Assembly: GCA_031772625.1 (NCBI GenBank)
Contig: CM062818.1
Coordinates: 1,283,574,277-1,283,638,276, forward strand
Direction: 5' to 3'
Source of the DNA: Pinus tabuliformis
Lineage: Eukaryota; Streptophyta; Pinopsida; Pinales; Pinaceae
Length of the DNA: 64,000 nucleotides
The notes below the pieces were generated by a model that made no database searches, was not told the DNA's origin, and saw only the letters and a program-made list of their open reading frames with translations. Shown here one piece after another: positions 22,730-34,974 of this stretch; the first letter of the stretch is position 1, and each line of letters opens with the position of its first letter. The position numbers and the translations under genes are program-made.

Positions 22730-24323
22730 GGTGCACGAACAGTTGCAGGGATAACCACAACAAACACACTCACATGAGTGAGAATTAAGCGGAAGAACGC
22801 CCAAAACCCTAAAAATTCTGGAAGTTGTAGAGCTGTGTCGACAGGCAGATCAAATGTGGATAAAAGTAGGCGTCTCGAGTGTGAGCGGTTGCCATAATGG
22901 AGCAAACACCTTGTCACCGTCAGATGGAAACCCAAAGATCGGATGTTGAGAACATCGACATTTGGATTCCACTGAAGGTGACATGATCACCACGCTCTAG
23001 AGAGTTCCTTGAGTTGAGGATCATATTCATGCATTTAAAAATACCATATGGAAGAGTTAATGTAACAACCATAGTGTAAAGCTCAACCAAGGTGTGAGTC
23101 AATAATGCCAGCAAGAGACATAACACATTTTATTATTGCTATGACAAATCAAGGGTGTGTTCTGTATCAACAATTACAAGAATTCTTTACATTTTGACCA
23201 AGTAATAAATTATATATCCATGTGGGAATTAATCATGTGTAATTTTTCTTTAATGGATAGTTTTTTCGATGGATAGATGTTACGAAAGAAAAAAAATAAT
23301 GACTTTTATTCACGCACGATTTTGTTTTATGAGAGAATACAATTCAATGCAATATATTTTACCTGGTTGAATTATAATGAGTCTATTAGTGAATCTAAAG
23401 ATGTGAATATGCAATGGAGAAAAGTGACACCAGTCTTAGTTAATTGGCCGTGCAATCATCAAAGTTGTCTTATGCAAGTGGAGATTAGTAGAACTCATAC
23501 ATGCACTTGTTTAACTTTCTCATGTAAGTGAAGACACTCCTAGTTAATTAGCCATGCGCTCTCATGTAAATGGAGATTAGTAAAACTGATACATGCACTT
23601 CTAAAATAGCCTCTTGATAATAATAACAAAGTTGTCATACATGACTCCACTCACTAATCTAACTAAAGTACAATTTAATATATATTATCTCTATTAAATC
23701 CTAACCAAAATTACTAAAAACTTTAAAGTGGATTCAAATGATTATTAAAATTGTGCCAAGGCTTTTCAACATGCCTTTCAATATATTCAAGTGGAAACAA
23801 AATTGATAAAAAGACTTTGGATTAGATTAAGTGGCCAATAATAATGTACTTATAATAATAGTAATAGATTTGAACTTTACCCCTCTTTTAAGCATTAAAG
23901 ATTCTTTTCTTGAACTATCCACCTGTCCCAAATATTATTATTTTTTTACTTAACCCATACCCATTGACAGATACCTTACTAAATTCTCCTCCTATCTCAG
24001 GTATTAGGTGTTAAGAGATACCTTGCTATACTCTTATTTTCTTTAAAACTTTACGCTTCTCTCAAACGTGAAGATACTTTACTAAACTTTACAGTTAAAG
24101 AAACGCATCAGGGTACTCTTTATTAAAGGCTGCACCTGTTCCATTAACAGTTCATTTACCGCGCAAGAGTAAACCGCGACCAGTAAAACCATGGAGGATG
24201 GTACAATTCTTTACTCATTCTATTCTTGTTTTGGTTTGGAAAATTCTAAAATTTGTGGGCGGGCTCTGGTTTTTCACTGTGCGTTTTGACGTGCTAGCAG
24301 CACAAAACGAGACAGTGAGCCTA
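22730..24323 (+). other. Upstream flank of the MATH gene, no other gene seen
   Basis: AT-rich intergenic DNA. A diverged duplication of about 100 bp occurs at 23430-23610 (TGGAGATTAGTA...ACTCATACATGCACTT twice). Between 23960 and 24100 the phrase GATACCTTACTAAA recurs three times in drifted form. No clear TATA box can be assigned; TTATTAAAGG near 24120 is the nearest candidate. Confidence 0.4.
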
Positions 24324-27300
24324 ATGGAGAATCCGCAGTTTGACAAGTCTAAGTTTACGTGGGCAATTCAACATTTCTCCAGCTTGAATGGAGGAAAGTA
24401 CTGCTCCGAGATTTTCAGACTTGGAGGACATAAATGGTGCGAGTGTTTCAGATTTTTTGTTTACTCATATAGTTGGATTGAATTGGGCTGTTATTTGCAT
24501 TTATGTAGCTAATTTATTTCTGCATTTGTCACGCTGCAGGCGTCTGTTAATATTTCCCAAAGGGAGTTACAACCTGGACTGCTTGTCTATTTACCTGGAA
24601 GTGCCAGATTCAGCCAAATTACCACATGATTGGAGCAAATATGCCGATTTTAGCCTGGCCGTTGTCAATCAGATTGATCATCAGTTAACCGTCAAGAGAG
24701 GTATGCCCATAATTGGTTTGAATTGAATGTACAGGTTGCATATGCTTTATTTTCAGCTTTTCCAAATTTAAGCTTGGATTAGAATGGGAGGAGTTTCACT
24801 GGATGAATTGGGTTGATTGAGTTGCAAATGAAACATTTTTTTTTTGAAAGGGGAAGTGGTTAGAAATGTCAGAATTATGTTTAAATTATAAAGCTCTTTT
24901 AGTAATTTTTGAAAGGGAAAGTCGTTACAGAACTTGGAATTAAGTTTAAACGAAACCTTAACAAACTCTAATCATTATATAGAATATGCTATGTTGTATG
25001 AGTTTTAGGAATGTAGGTATATTGTGAATTTAGATATCGGTGTGGGGAATGGTTAGAAGTTTTTCGAAAATTTACTGGAAATTGCTAATCAGGAGCGATA
25101 ATATTATATAATAAAAATATTAAAAATAAAAAATATTTTTTTAATTATATAATTTATATAATAATCAAAATTAATATTGAATCAAAATATTCAAATATTA
25201 AAATCAATTTAAATATATAAATAATAAATATATAATCTCTATTATATATAAATATATTCTTTGGGTGTTTTTTTTTCTTTGAGTCTCTCTCTTATATATA
25301 TATAAAATATTAAAATGTCAAGTTCATTATGACAGATGACGAGCCTTTGAAACAATCTGGCTTAAAAATACAAAGGAACAGTTTTACATATATTTCTCTA
25401 GTTATTATTAAGAGAAAAAGTAAAGCAACTCTAATGTTTAAGCATTCACTGCCACATACAATATGCACACACAATCTTCTGTGATATTATTACATAAACA
25501 ACAAAAGAAATACATGACATCTCAGATATCGCCCTTACATCCAGGTGCCACACGCTTCCTTAACCCATCAAGAGATTGCTCCAGTTTCTCAATTAAGAAT
25601 ATCTGTGTTAAGTATGCCTTTGGCCTTTCTTCTTGCGAATGTTTCAACTTAGGCTCATGTTTTGTGGGTAGTTCAACAGATTTCTCTACAGACTTTGTAT
25701 TCCCCAACCCCAGGAAACCTAGAAACTCCAAAAAAATTAGTCTTCAAAGCTCCCAGAACTTTCCCAAATTGCCATTGCAGCTCCAACACGGAACATTACC
25801 ATATAGTTCCAAAGCTCCCGAAAGCACAGGAACCAGTGGAATGGGTTTCCCAACTCTTGGGAGCAGTTCCGTGTAACAGAGAGAATATGTGATTAAGAAA
25901 CAATAGGTAAGAATGCTAAAAAAATAAAATATAAGTAAGAAACATATAGGTAAGAATGCTAATCTAAGTTTCAGAGATATAGGTAAGAAACATATTATAT
26001 CAAAGATTTATAACCCTCTATTAATGGCAAGATTTTTAAGTATTAGATAGACTTATCTGAAATGTTTCTCTGGTCACTTTGATTTTATATTTCTTTTTCT
26101 GCTTTGAATTTCCGAGAACATTAAAATTTTATCTATATTTTTGTTGTTTTAAAATTGAGGTGAATTTTATGTTGCAGGTAAATTTAATGTTAAGATTTGA
26201 AATTTTTTGAAAAATTTCTCAAAGTTTGGTAAATTTTTTTGTTAAAAGCTATAATTTTGATAAAAATTTTAATGATCAAATTTTACTTTTTTAACATTTT
26301 TTAGCCATTTTAAAATAAATTAAAATAATCTATTTATTAACAAACTCCATCCAAAAATTTAAACCAAAATATTAAAATTACAAATTACAAATAAAGAACT
26401 AATCACTTCAATGTTTCCACAAAATATAGTGACCGACTCCAAGCATTTTTACTCTAAATATTTCCAACCGTTCGAATTTTATACCCATTTTATACCCAGG
26501 GTCCGTTGATGGTCCATCTTTTCTGTTCACCAAATTTCAAAATCTTTTACAATGAGAACATTCTTCACATTACACAAATTCCTTTTAAATTTTATTGAAT
26601 TTTGTATCATTATTTTAGTAAGGGTTAATTTTTATTAATGTTAATTTATATTAATATACTTGTACAAATATCACAATTTTCCTTGCGTTATAAAATCCCA
26701 TCCCAACTCAGGAGTATATGGTTCTACCTATCATTTCCAAAAATAGCAAAATCTAAAAACAATATAAGTATACAATTAAAAAAATACCATAGCCAAAACA
26801 GAAATAGTATCCATGTTGAAAATATCCCATATATACAATACAAAAGTGATGTATCAGATCCAATATATAGATATAGAATACATGACCGTCAGAATTAATG
26901 AATTCCAGTTCAGCTACATGGAAGCTCTAATGAATTCCAGTTCAGCTCCATGGAAGCTCTAAGGTGTCCTCAGCAATGAGTGCTTTGTGCTCCAGGAGGC
27001 CAATGTTCCTCATAAAGGCCTTAGCAGAGAGTCCTTTCATAGACATGGCATAAGTAATGGTATTTCTTTCCCTGTGAATGTGATGCAATGTGGTATTTCT
27101 AGAGTAGGGATATTCTTTAAATACTAGGGATATTCTTTAAATACGTTGCGTTAGCAAGGAGATAAAAGGGTAGGAATGATTTAGCAATAATTTCTAACCA
27201 AATTTAAATATTAGGGATATTCTTTAAATACGTTGAGTTAGCAAGGAGATAAAAGGGTAGGAATGATTTAGCAATAATTTCTAACCAAAATTGTTTTAAT

Positions 27301-28452
27301 GTCTAATAAAATTCAATATAGATATTTTGATTTTGTTGGTAAATTTCTTTTAATATTTGGTGAATAAATTTCTTTTAATATTTGGTGAATATTTTTTTTT
27401 TAGCATTTTTAATTGATAGTGCAATTTGAAAATTCTAGTGTTTTAAAGATTTTTCAGTGGAACTTGAATATATATATATATAACACCATAAAAAATTCAC
27501 AATTTTATTCAAAATTATATTACAGAAATCTTAAAAAAAAAACACTGAAAATTCTACAAAACTATGTAATTAAATTATTCAAATGATATTGATAATCATT
27601 TTAATAATTTTGAATAATTTATTCTAACAAACTACTAAAATCTATTCTAAGAGATTGAAATAATAATTCTATTATTTTCTATTCTAAGAGATTGAGATAA
27701 TAATTCTATTATTTTCTACTTAATACATGATGGGGGCTGCTGATAGCATTTTGATAAATGTAATAGTCTAAACATTCAATATTTGAAGATTGTTCACTGG
27801 TATATTTTTATTAGCCTTTAAATAATTCATTCATTTCTCTCCCTCGCCAAATTTTGCAATGTCGAAGCATTTTGGATATTTCAAGAAATTGAATGCAAGT
27901 ATTTGGATATTTTTTTTTGTGACCTCTGCTGTTCTCTGTACTGGTTCAAATTGCACACAATTACTTTGATGTAGTAGAACCAAAGACATGATTTATTGTT
28001 TTTGTGCAGAAACAAGTCATCTGTTTAATACTCAAGAGAGTGGCTGGGGCTTCCCATCATTCATATCTCTACGTAACGTTCATGCCCTGACAAAAGGATA
28101 TCTGGTGGATGATACCTTGATTGTGGAAGCAGAAGTTAGTGGTCAAAGGGTAATTGACTTTCAGGCAGATGATCTAAGAAAACACACAGGTGCTAAAATC
28201 ACTTCCCTGCTTTTTTTTGCTCTGTAAATTTATGTTTAACCTATTTTGTCCTTTCTTCTGTTTCAATCTTTTGATGTACTTACAAATTTCCCCTGAACCA
28301 TGGGTTTTTAATTGGTACTGCTTTCCACTTTTGACATTGCAGCAGGTCAAAGAGGGGCAGGTAGGCCGTCGCAAATCAGCGAGGTGAATCCTTTTCCCTG
28401 TAACCTCTTTAATGGCCTTCTGATGTTACTATATTTTTATACAGTGGCTTGA
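24324..28452 (+). CDS. MATH (TRAF-like) domain protein, four exons
   Basis: Exons 24324-24436, 24540-24700, 28010-28189 and 28343-28452 join to 564 bases, 187 residues. All introns have GT...AG ends and phases agree. Residues 9-150 form one MATH domain: KFTWAI, SEIFRLGGHKW, RLLIFPKG, LSIYLEV, WSKYADFSLAVVNQ, then GWGFPSFISL and GYLVDDTLIVEAEV. The pattern is closest to the N-terminal MATH domain of plant UBP12/UBP13, which binds substrates of these deubiquitinases; here no ubiquitin protease domain follows in the window. An in-frame ATG at 24198 could add 42 residues. The last exon begins at a CAGCAG acceptor (28343 or 28346) and its tail runs into duplicated DNA, so a further donor at 28387 (GAG then GTGAAT) with later exons is possible. 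Intron 2 is 3.3 kb. It could be a MATH-only gene or a broken UBP12-like copy. Confidence 0.7.
25522..25870 (-). pseudogene. Unidentified minus-strand coding-like piece inside intron 2
   Basis: A 69-codon ORF (25522-25731) ends in a normal stop and reads as a plausible C-terminus: KHEPKLKHSQEERPKAYLTQ, then a leucine-rich amphipathic stretch and CKGDI. Upstream, up to about 25870, protein-like sequence such as GKPIPLVPVLSGALEL appears but in different frames, which suggests a processed or decayed copy of a host gene. I do not recognise the family. The strand is opposite to the enclosing MATH gene. Confidence 0.35.
26896..26959. repeat. 32-bp tandem duplication
   Basis: The unit TAATGAATTCCAGTTCAGCT plus 12 bases occurs twice with one mismatch, inside intron 2 of the MATH gene. 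Confidence 0.9.
27125..27290. repeat. 87-bp tandem duplication
   Basis: Units start at 27125 and 27212, each with TAGGGATATTCTTTAAATAC and TAGCAAGGAGATAAAAGGG; they differ by very few bases. A third partial copy of the first 20 bases lies just before at 27105. Confidence 0.9.
27644..27717. repeat. 37-bp tandem duplication
   Basis: ATTCTAAGAGATTGAAATAA and the following 17 bases repeat once with a single change. It lies near the 3' end of intron 2. A further smaller one, AAATTTCTTTTAATATTTGG twice, lies at 27340-27390. Confidence 0.85.
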
Positions 28453-28710
28453 CCTATATTGAACAAACATCACCTTTTTTATTTAGTTATTAATTACCAT
28501 ATCTTTTTTATATATTGATTTCACAAGTGGTTAATTTCATTTTTTTTCATGTAACTTCTTTAATGGCCTTCTTTTAGTGTAGGACCTTGATGTTACTATA
28601 TTTTTATACAGTGGCTTGACCTATATTGAACAAACATCACCTTTTTTATTTAGTTATTAATTACCATTTCTTTTTTATATATTGATTTCACAAGTGGTTA
28701 ATTTTTTTTT
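28400..28710. repeat. About 150-bp tandem duplication after exon 4 of the MATH gene
   Basis: Copies start at 28400 and 28551. Both contain CTTTAATGGCCTTCT, TACAGTGGCTTGACC and ATATTGATTTCACAAGTGG. The second copy has about 18 extra bases. The first copy overlaps the predicted C-terminal tail of the MATH protein, which argues that this part is intron or UTR. Confidence 0.9.
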
Positions 28711-28886
28711 TTTTTTTTTATTACCAGCAGATGATTCTAGAAACAAACAGATGTGTAAATGGATTGAAGAATCAAGAGACTAGAAGTTACATTACTCCTT
28801 TGTTCTTTTAAATATGCAAACTTAAACTTTTTCATACTTTATTATTATTATTTTTTTTTATGCTTTTAAAAAATTCTGAGTAATGT

Positions 28887-29010
28887 TTTTTTCTTAATAT
28901 TGCCTTTCACCTATGAGTAGGGCAAAGTTCGAAGCAGGGCTTGGATCCTTTTTTCTTAATATTGCCTTTCACCTATGAGTAGGGCAAAGTTCGAAGCAGG
29001 GCTTGGATCC
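28887..29010. repeat. Exact 62-bp tandem duplication
   Basis: Units 28887-28948 and 28949-29010 appear identical, each running from TTTTTTCTTAATATTGCC to GCTTGGATCC. It is therefore probably the youngest duplication in the cluster. Confidence 0.95.
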
Positions 29011-32000
29011 TCCGCCTTGTTTAAAGTTTAAATGTTTCTTTAATTATTTTTTTAATCAATTTTCTAAGTTAGGTTAAAAATTGAAAAATTTGTAATTTAA
29101 GTTATCCAGCTTGAGATTTATTTAATGATAAAATTTACTTTTTCTCTAATCTAAAAAGAGGAATCAACCCCACACAATATGCTTATTTTAAAAGTTCAAC
29201 ATATCACTTCTAATAATTGAAAATGGATGTGAAGTATAACAATAATTTTTCTTGACTATCCAAGATAAACCTAATTCAAACATTGATTTGACATACATTA
29301 AGCTTCATATTTTTATTAATGATATTAGAACATAGAGAAATTATGATCCACCAATGAATCAAGAGACAACAAGAAATGTGATTTCTTTGTTTCATTTTAA
29401 AAAGAATTTTATTCTCCTCTGTGAATTTAAGGAAGTTCTAATCAATTTTGCCCAAAATAATTTAAAATTTAGAAATATTGTTATATTTATATATGTGGAT
29501 GGTTGAAATTGCATAATTTAGATGACCTAAAGGTTTTTCGGATGCTAAAATTATCTTTATATTCAAAAAAGACATTTTGAGTACTGAAAAATTATATTTT
29601 TATAAACAATCATGCCAAAATTTGATAACGATTATTTAAAAAAAAGAGCTAAGTATTTACATTACTAAAAATTATATATATTAATAATATTATTCTTTTT
29701 TCATTTCAATTTTTTCTCTAATTAAACCTTTTTTTTTATTACACGATGTTAATGTCTTTCCCAATAGTAAGTAAATCCCCGTCTTTAATGACTTTCTTTA
29801 ATTGCAATGACTTTCTTTAATTGCAGGAGGTTATATTATATTTTGTTTCACTGTTAAATATGTTTCATATTCTCCATTAATTATCATATTTTATTTATTT
29901 ATTAATTTGAGAGATCTTAAATTTAACAAATTTTCAATAATATAATGATCTAGAAACGGAAAACAAATAAATTTAAATAAACTAATAATTTAAACACCAC
30001 TCACCTCACCTATTTATTTATTTTAAATAATTTTCTCAGTGAACTTACCATTATTTCATTTTTTATCTCTTTCAATTTAATACATTTCTGCCTCTGAACT
30101 ATTACTTTTTCCCTTTTTTCGTGTCGTACAAAGTCGGGGAATGAACCATTTCTCTACTAATTAACATATTTTATTGTAATATGTTAATGTCTACTGTATT
30201 TATACTACGATTTATAAGTGAGTAATAAGAATTTAGATTTATTAATTTTTTTTTGGATATAACATCATACACTCTCATATTCAAAATATTTAAAATATTT
30301 AATACTTTATAGTCCGATACTTATTATTAGTTGTGATTTAACATATTTTTTTTTTTTAAATTGAAATAGTTTATTTTATGTTAATTATGTATATATTAAG
30401 TTTTGTTTTTCTTAATTAATTGTTTTAGTTTTGATTAACCACAAACTTATATTTACGAATATTTCTTAACAATTTTGTGCTCCCTTCTTTATTAATGTGG
30501 TAACCTGAATGTCCAACTTGTAATGATAGCTCCAAAAGCAAAATCAATATTTTCATTGCACATAATTAAATTAGAAGACAACCAAAGATGGATACAATAA
30601 ATATTTTATTGTATATAATTCAATTAGAAGACAACCAAATCAATATTTTCATTGTACATAATTCAATTAGAAGACAACCAAAGATGGATACAATAAAAAT
30701 ATTTATTGTACATAATTCAATTAGAAGACAACGAAAGATGGATACAATATTTATATTAGACATTATAAAGTATAATAAATGATACACTAAGAAATATTTA
30801 AAAATGAATATTTTCTTGAAGGATTTTAGCATAAATAAATCATTGATGGCCATCTTGACAATTTTAGTGAGAACCTCATCAAATTACGGACTAGTTTCCT
30901 TTTAGTTTTCACTTTGTTTTGTGTTTGTATTGGATGTTTGTTTTTGTCCCATTAAGCCACCTTTTGGGGTAATTAGTTAGACATTTATAAAATTATATTA
31001 TCTATCGTATTTTATCTTGTTTAGTTGATACAAATTCCATTTATACAAGACCTTAAAGCTAGCAAAACCTACACATTTCATAATATTGTTCATTGTGTTT
31101 GATTAAGCAACCAAACTTCCGTCATATGCTTATTAATATCAACCTTGAATGTTGTGAGGGATGGGTCTTTTTACTTTAGATCTCCCCCAAAATCACCTAG
31201 GTAGGTCTTGTTGGCCTTAGAATTTTCCCTATATGACATTGTCAAACTTTGCATATTTGTAGTGATTTGGGATGATAGAGATACCTCTTCTCCTTTTGTC
31301 TCTCATTGTACTTATTCCCATATTTCCCTCTTGAGTTGAGTTAGGGCTTTGAATCTTTTAGGGTTTTGCACTTTTGTAATACCTAATTCAACTAGTTCTC
31401 ACTTGTTTAATGTCATTTGCATCTCTTTTACTTTGTTAGTTTTTCATTACTTTTCAAGTGTGTTCTTGACATTCATAATTCATGGAAGATTTGTTGTACT
31501 TTCTAATCCCATTGATATTTTCTTTGGTCCTTTGTGGGCATTAATAAAATTATCCTATATTTTCTCATCTTCATGCCTATAAAAATGTACAAAGTACACA
31601 TCATATATTTTCATTCCTTGGGTTTAATAATGTTTCATGGAAAACTTGAAGATTTGTAGTTAGATTTATCCCTTCCACACGATGAAATCATATGAATGGG
31701 GATGCCATTACAAAGTGTTAAGAACCATTTGATTCGACCAGGTAAGAAAGAGCAAACAAATAAAAGTGAAACTAAAAGAGAAGGAAAAGGCCATATATAG
31801 GCTTACCCCTTATGGGGTCTCCCCTCTCCTAATGTTTAATGGTGATGGTAAAGAAAAATCTTATCCAACCCATTGTTGAAAAGTAGAGTTGGGAATTTGA
31901 GGAAAATGGAGGTGACTTATGTTGGCATCATGCTACTAAGGGATAGATTTTGACTCTTCTAGAGATTAAAATGCACACTATGTGTGACATTTGTTTTTTA

Positions 32001-33899
32001 TTTTATTTGTAAGATTAGACAATTTATATTATATTAAAAAAGTATATAGCAACCCATCAACTATTATTGGTCTGCCATAGGGGAAACCAAACCAGTAACA
32101 AAGATTTAAATTCTTAAGATTGTATGTCAAAAAAATTATTAATTGAATGCTCTTGACACAATTCAAGCCATAGTAAATGAACATGCTTATGATTTGCAGA
32201 GTCCTATTATATCTAAAAAAGTTAGCCTCATGGCTAATAGAAACATAACAAAACATGTATCTATAGACCGTATTAACTAGAAGGAGAGTCCACTTGTGTG
32301 GGGGGAGATAGATCAATGCCATCTTTTGGTGCAATGACTAGAATGTCATCTAGCCTACTAGAATTGAGACTCTATCATCTAATTTTTGCACCTTTTGAAA
32401 AACTTCATCAATGCACAGCAATAGTTTTCTTAGAGTCTCTGAACACTCCACTAGAACTTGTTTCAAGAGAGTTTTGATATGCCAATAAAAGTCAATTGTT
32501 TACATATAGCGGATTCGGTGAGCCTTGGTATTGTTAGTTTTAGGAATCTCACTGTGATTTTCCATCACATGTTGATATGGGATAAATCGTTGACAGAAAC
32601 ACAATTTCTCTTCCATGTTTGGAATGATGTTGCGAAATTCCACTAGGTTGGACTCATTATATCTTTCCATGGATCATTGAGCCTCCACTTGGGTGTCTGA
32701 TTACGAGGTTAACAAACCCCTCCTTGCTCCTTGGCCTCTTAATGAAGTTGCTCGTTGCACCATATTGAGTAAGAAGCCACGTAGAAGACCACCTATCTCA
32801 CTTGTAAGAAAAAAAGCCACACCATGACAAAAAGCGAGCATAGTAGATAAATAAAGGCTAGAAAGGACTAGGTACCAATTGTACCAAGTGATCCCAAAAA
32901 TATTACAACCTTTCCAAAGAAACTATAGAGCCCATAAAGGAGAAGATGAGATGGAATTCCAGACGAGACAAAGAATCAAAACCCCCAGTTGATACTTTAA
33001 GGAGCGAGAATGAAACTCATGTTTAGGAATTGAGGAAGTAAAGTCAATGGGTGCACTAAACCAAAATCAATTAAATTCCCATAGGTTTAGAAAGGAGACA
33101 CCCGACCAAAGAGCCAATTCCTATAACTCAAAAGAAAAACAAACTTGCTCAAGGATAAAGACCTAGAGCCAGTCAAGAGAATCAACTAAGTGTCAAATTA
33201 GACAGGTACAAAAACAAACCAATGCCTAATGACCAAGGGCACATAGAAGACAATCAAACTCTTCCCCAACTTAGAAGCAAAGAATAGGTCAAATGTGAAA
33301 GGAATTGTGACACAATAAATAGATGGGAATCCATACTACATGTCTGAATTACAAAGAAATTCTTCTGAAATAGAATTAGGTTAAATCAAAACAAATATGT
33401 CAAGCTTGGAATACCTCGACCAGGTGCAAAAGTGTTATGAAAACATGATGCAGTAGTCCATAATACTTCCCTTTAAAATTTCTGCAAGAGTGTACATTGA
33501 TATCCACCACCTTGCTACATGATAAAAACCTCCCTTCTTACCACCTTCCATAATAACGATGAGCATTACTAGAGAGTAGAGAAAAGATAAAGTTGTCTTG
33601 CAAGGACAATCCACTTCCCAAGCCTCATCATAATGTAGACTATCCATGTGAGGCTTTGAATGCATGTTGGATGGTACTTGTGGGGTGGTTCATGCCCCCT
33701 CATAAAATCAATTGCCAACATCTAGAGAAAGGGGTTGGGATCCCTTGACTTGACACCCACCATGGGGAGGTGTGAAATTTGTTAAGAGAAGATGAATTAT
33801 GAGTTCCATTTTCAATTAAAGAGGCATTGATATAACAATGGAAATATTCAAAGGGTTAGAAATTGTGAGGACAAATTTGGGGGATGAGTCTCCACACCT
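29011..33899. other. AT-rich intergenic DNA without a recognised gene
   Basis: Mostly A+T-rich with homopolymer runs and chance ORFs. A 19-bp tandem duplication lies at 29788-29825. Around 31780-31810 there is CCATATATAGGC, a TATA-like string in otherwise featureless sequence. No coding signal with a known domain was seen. Confidence 0.5.
30555..30750. repeat. Tandem array built on AATTAGAAGACAACCAAAG
   Basis: Four imperfect copies of a unit of about 45-55 bp combine AATTAGAAGACAACCAAAG, ATGGATACAATA and ATTTATTGTACATAATTCA. It continues the run of tandem duplications seen across 26.9-29.0 kb. Confidence 0.85.
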
Positions 33900-34355
33900 A
33901 GTAATCCTACCTCCCTTTAACCATATGAAGACATAGATCACTTCTGAAGATTGGGAATCTTGACCATAACATTAAAAAAGTAAGAAAATACCCACGAGAC
34001 GTTCAAAAAAGAAAATAACATTTGAATTTAGTCAAAAGGGGAAAAGAGTAAGGGTACTAGGCCCAAAGATAGATGGAAAAAGCTCCAAGGCTTTGAATCT
34101 AATGGAAGTATTGAAGAGTAAAGGTAAACGAGATGAGAGACAAGTCAAAGGAAGTGTAAAGGGGTTGGTGGTGGTGTATCCAAAACCTTACTTTCAATGC
34201 ACATTAAAGAACACCTTATGATCAAAGCCAAGGGAGATGATGACCATAGGAACTCTAAAATATGCAAACCAATGGAAGGTAAGGGATAATGAAGGAGACC
34301 TGTTGAAAAACCATATCTAAGGAAGAAAATTAGGGTTCACTCCTCTCATTCTAAA

Positions 34356-34961
34356 TGATCCAGATGGATATTGGTGGCCACCCACCTATTCCACTTGGAC
34401 CCCAACCATTGTCTCTTTTAGTTTCCTTGATTGTAGCACATTTTACTACTTTTGGCCTTTTTTTGGGTCCTAAAATTCCAGAGCCATTTGAGGCCCTAAA
34501 CGATTCTTTTTGGGAAACAGGGAACCTTATAGATAAAGGTAAGGGTTTGAAGTTGAAAGTTGTTTTCCTCGGATATATATTTCTAACAAGGTAGCATCAA
34601 ACGAAAGTCATATGCCAAAGTTATGACCCCATGAAGTTGATGTACCAACTAACCCCAATAGGGCCCATAAACTTTTGGTGCTTCATCTCCTAGGGTAAGG
34701 TTTTTGGATGTTTAGGGTTTTCTATTATTTCCCATTAATAAAAAGGCCTCCGAGCCTTATTGTAACATAGTTCAGAAGACATGTAGCTGCCACATCTCTT
34801 CTCAGAGATACGTTGCCATCGCTCGAGCTATTTTATTTCCATTCTGCATGTAAATAATTTTCAGTACTTTGTTATTAATGAATTGAAGTTCTATTTTTGT
34901 TGTAGCTCTATGTTTATGTTTATATCTATATTTAATTTCATTCCTTCGTAAATCTAGATCA
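34356..34961 (+). repeat. 5' LTR of the Ty3 element
   Basis: Starts TGATCCAGATGG and ends AATCTAGATCA. It matches the LTR at 39508-40076 and the solo LTR at 22123-22724. AATAAAAAGGCC near 34735 may be the TATA/polyadenylation region. Confidence 0.9.
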
Positions 34962-34962
34962 G

Positions 34963-34974
34963 TGGTATTAGAGC
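34963..34974 (+). other. Primer-binding site of the Ty3 element
   Basis: TGGTATTAGAGC, one mismatch from the tRNA-iMet PBS TGGTATCAGAGC, one base after the LTR end. Confidence 0.85.
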
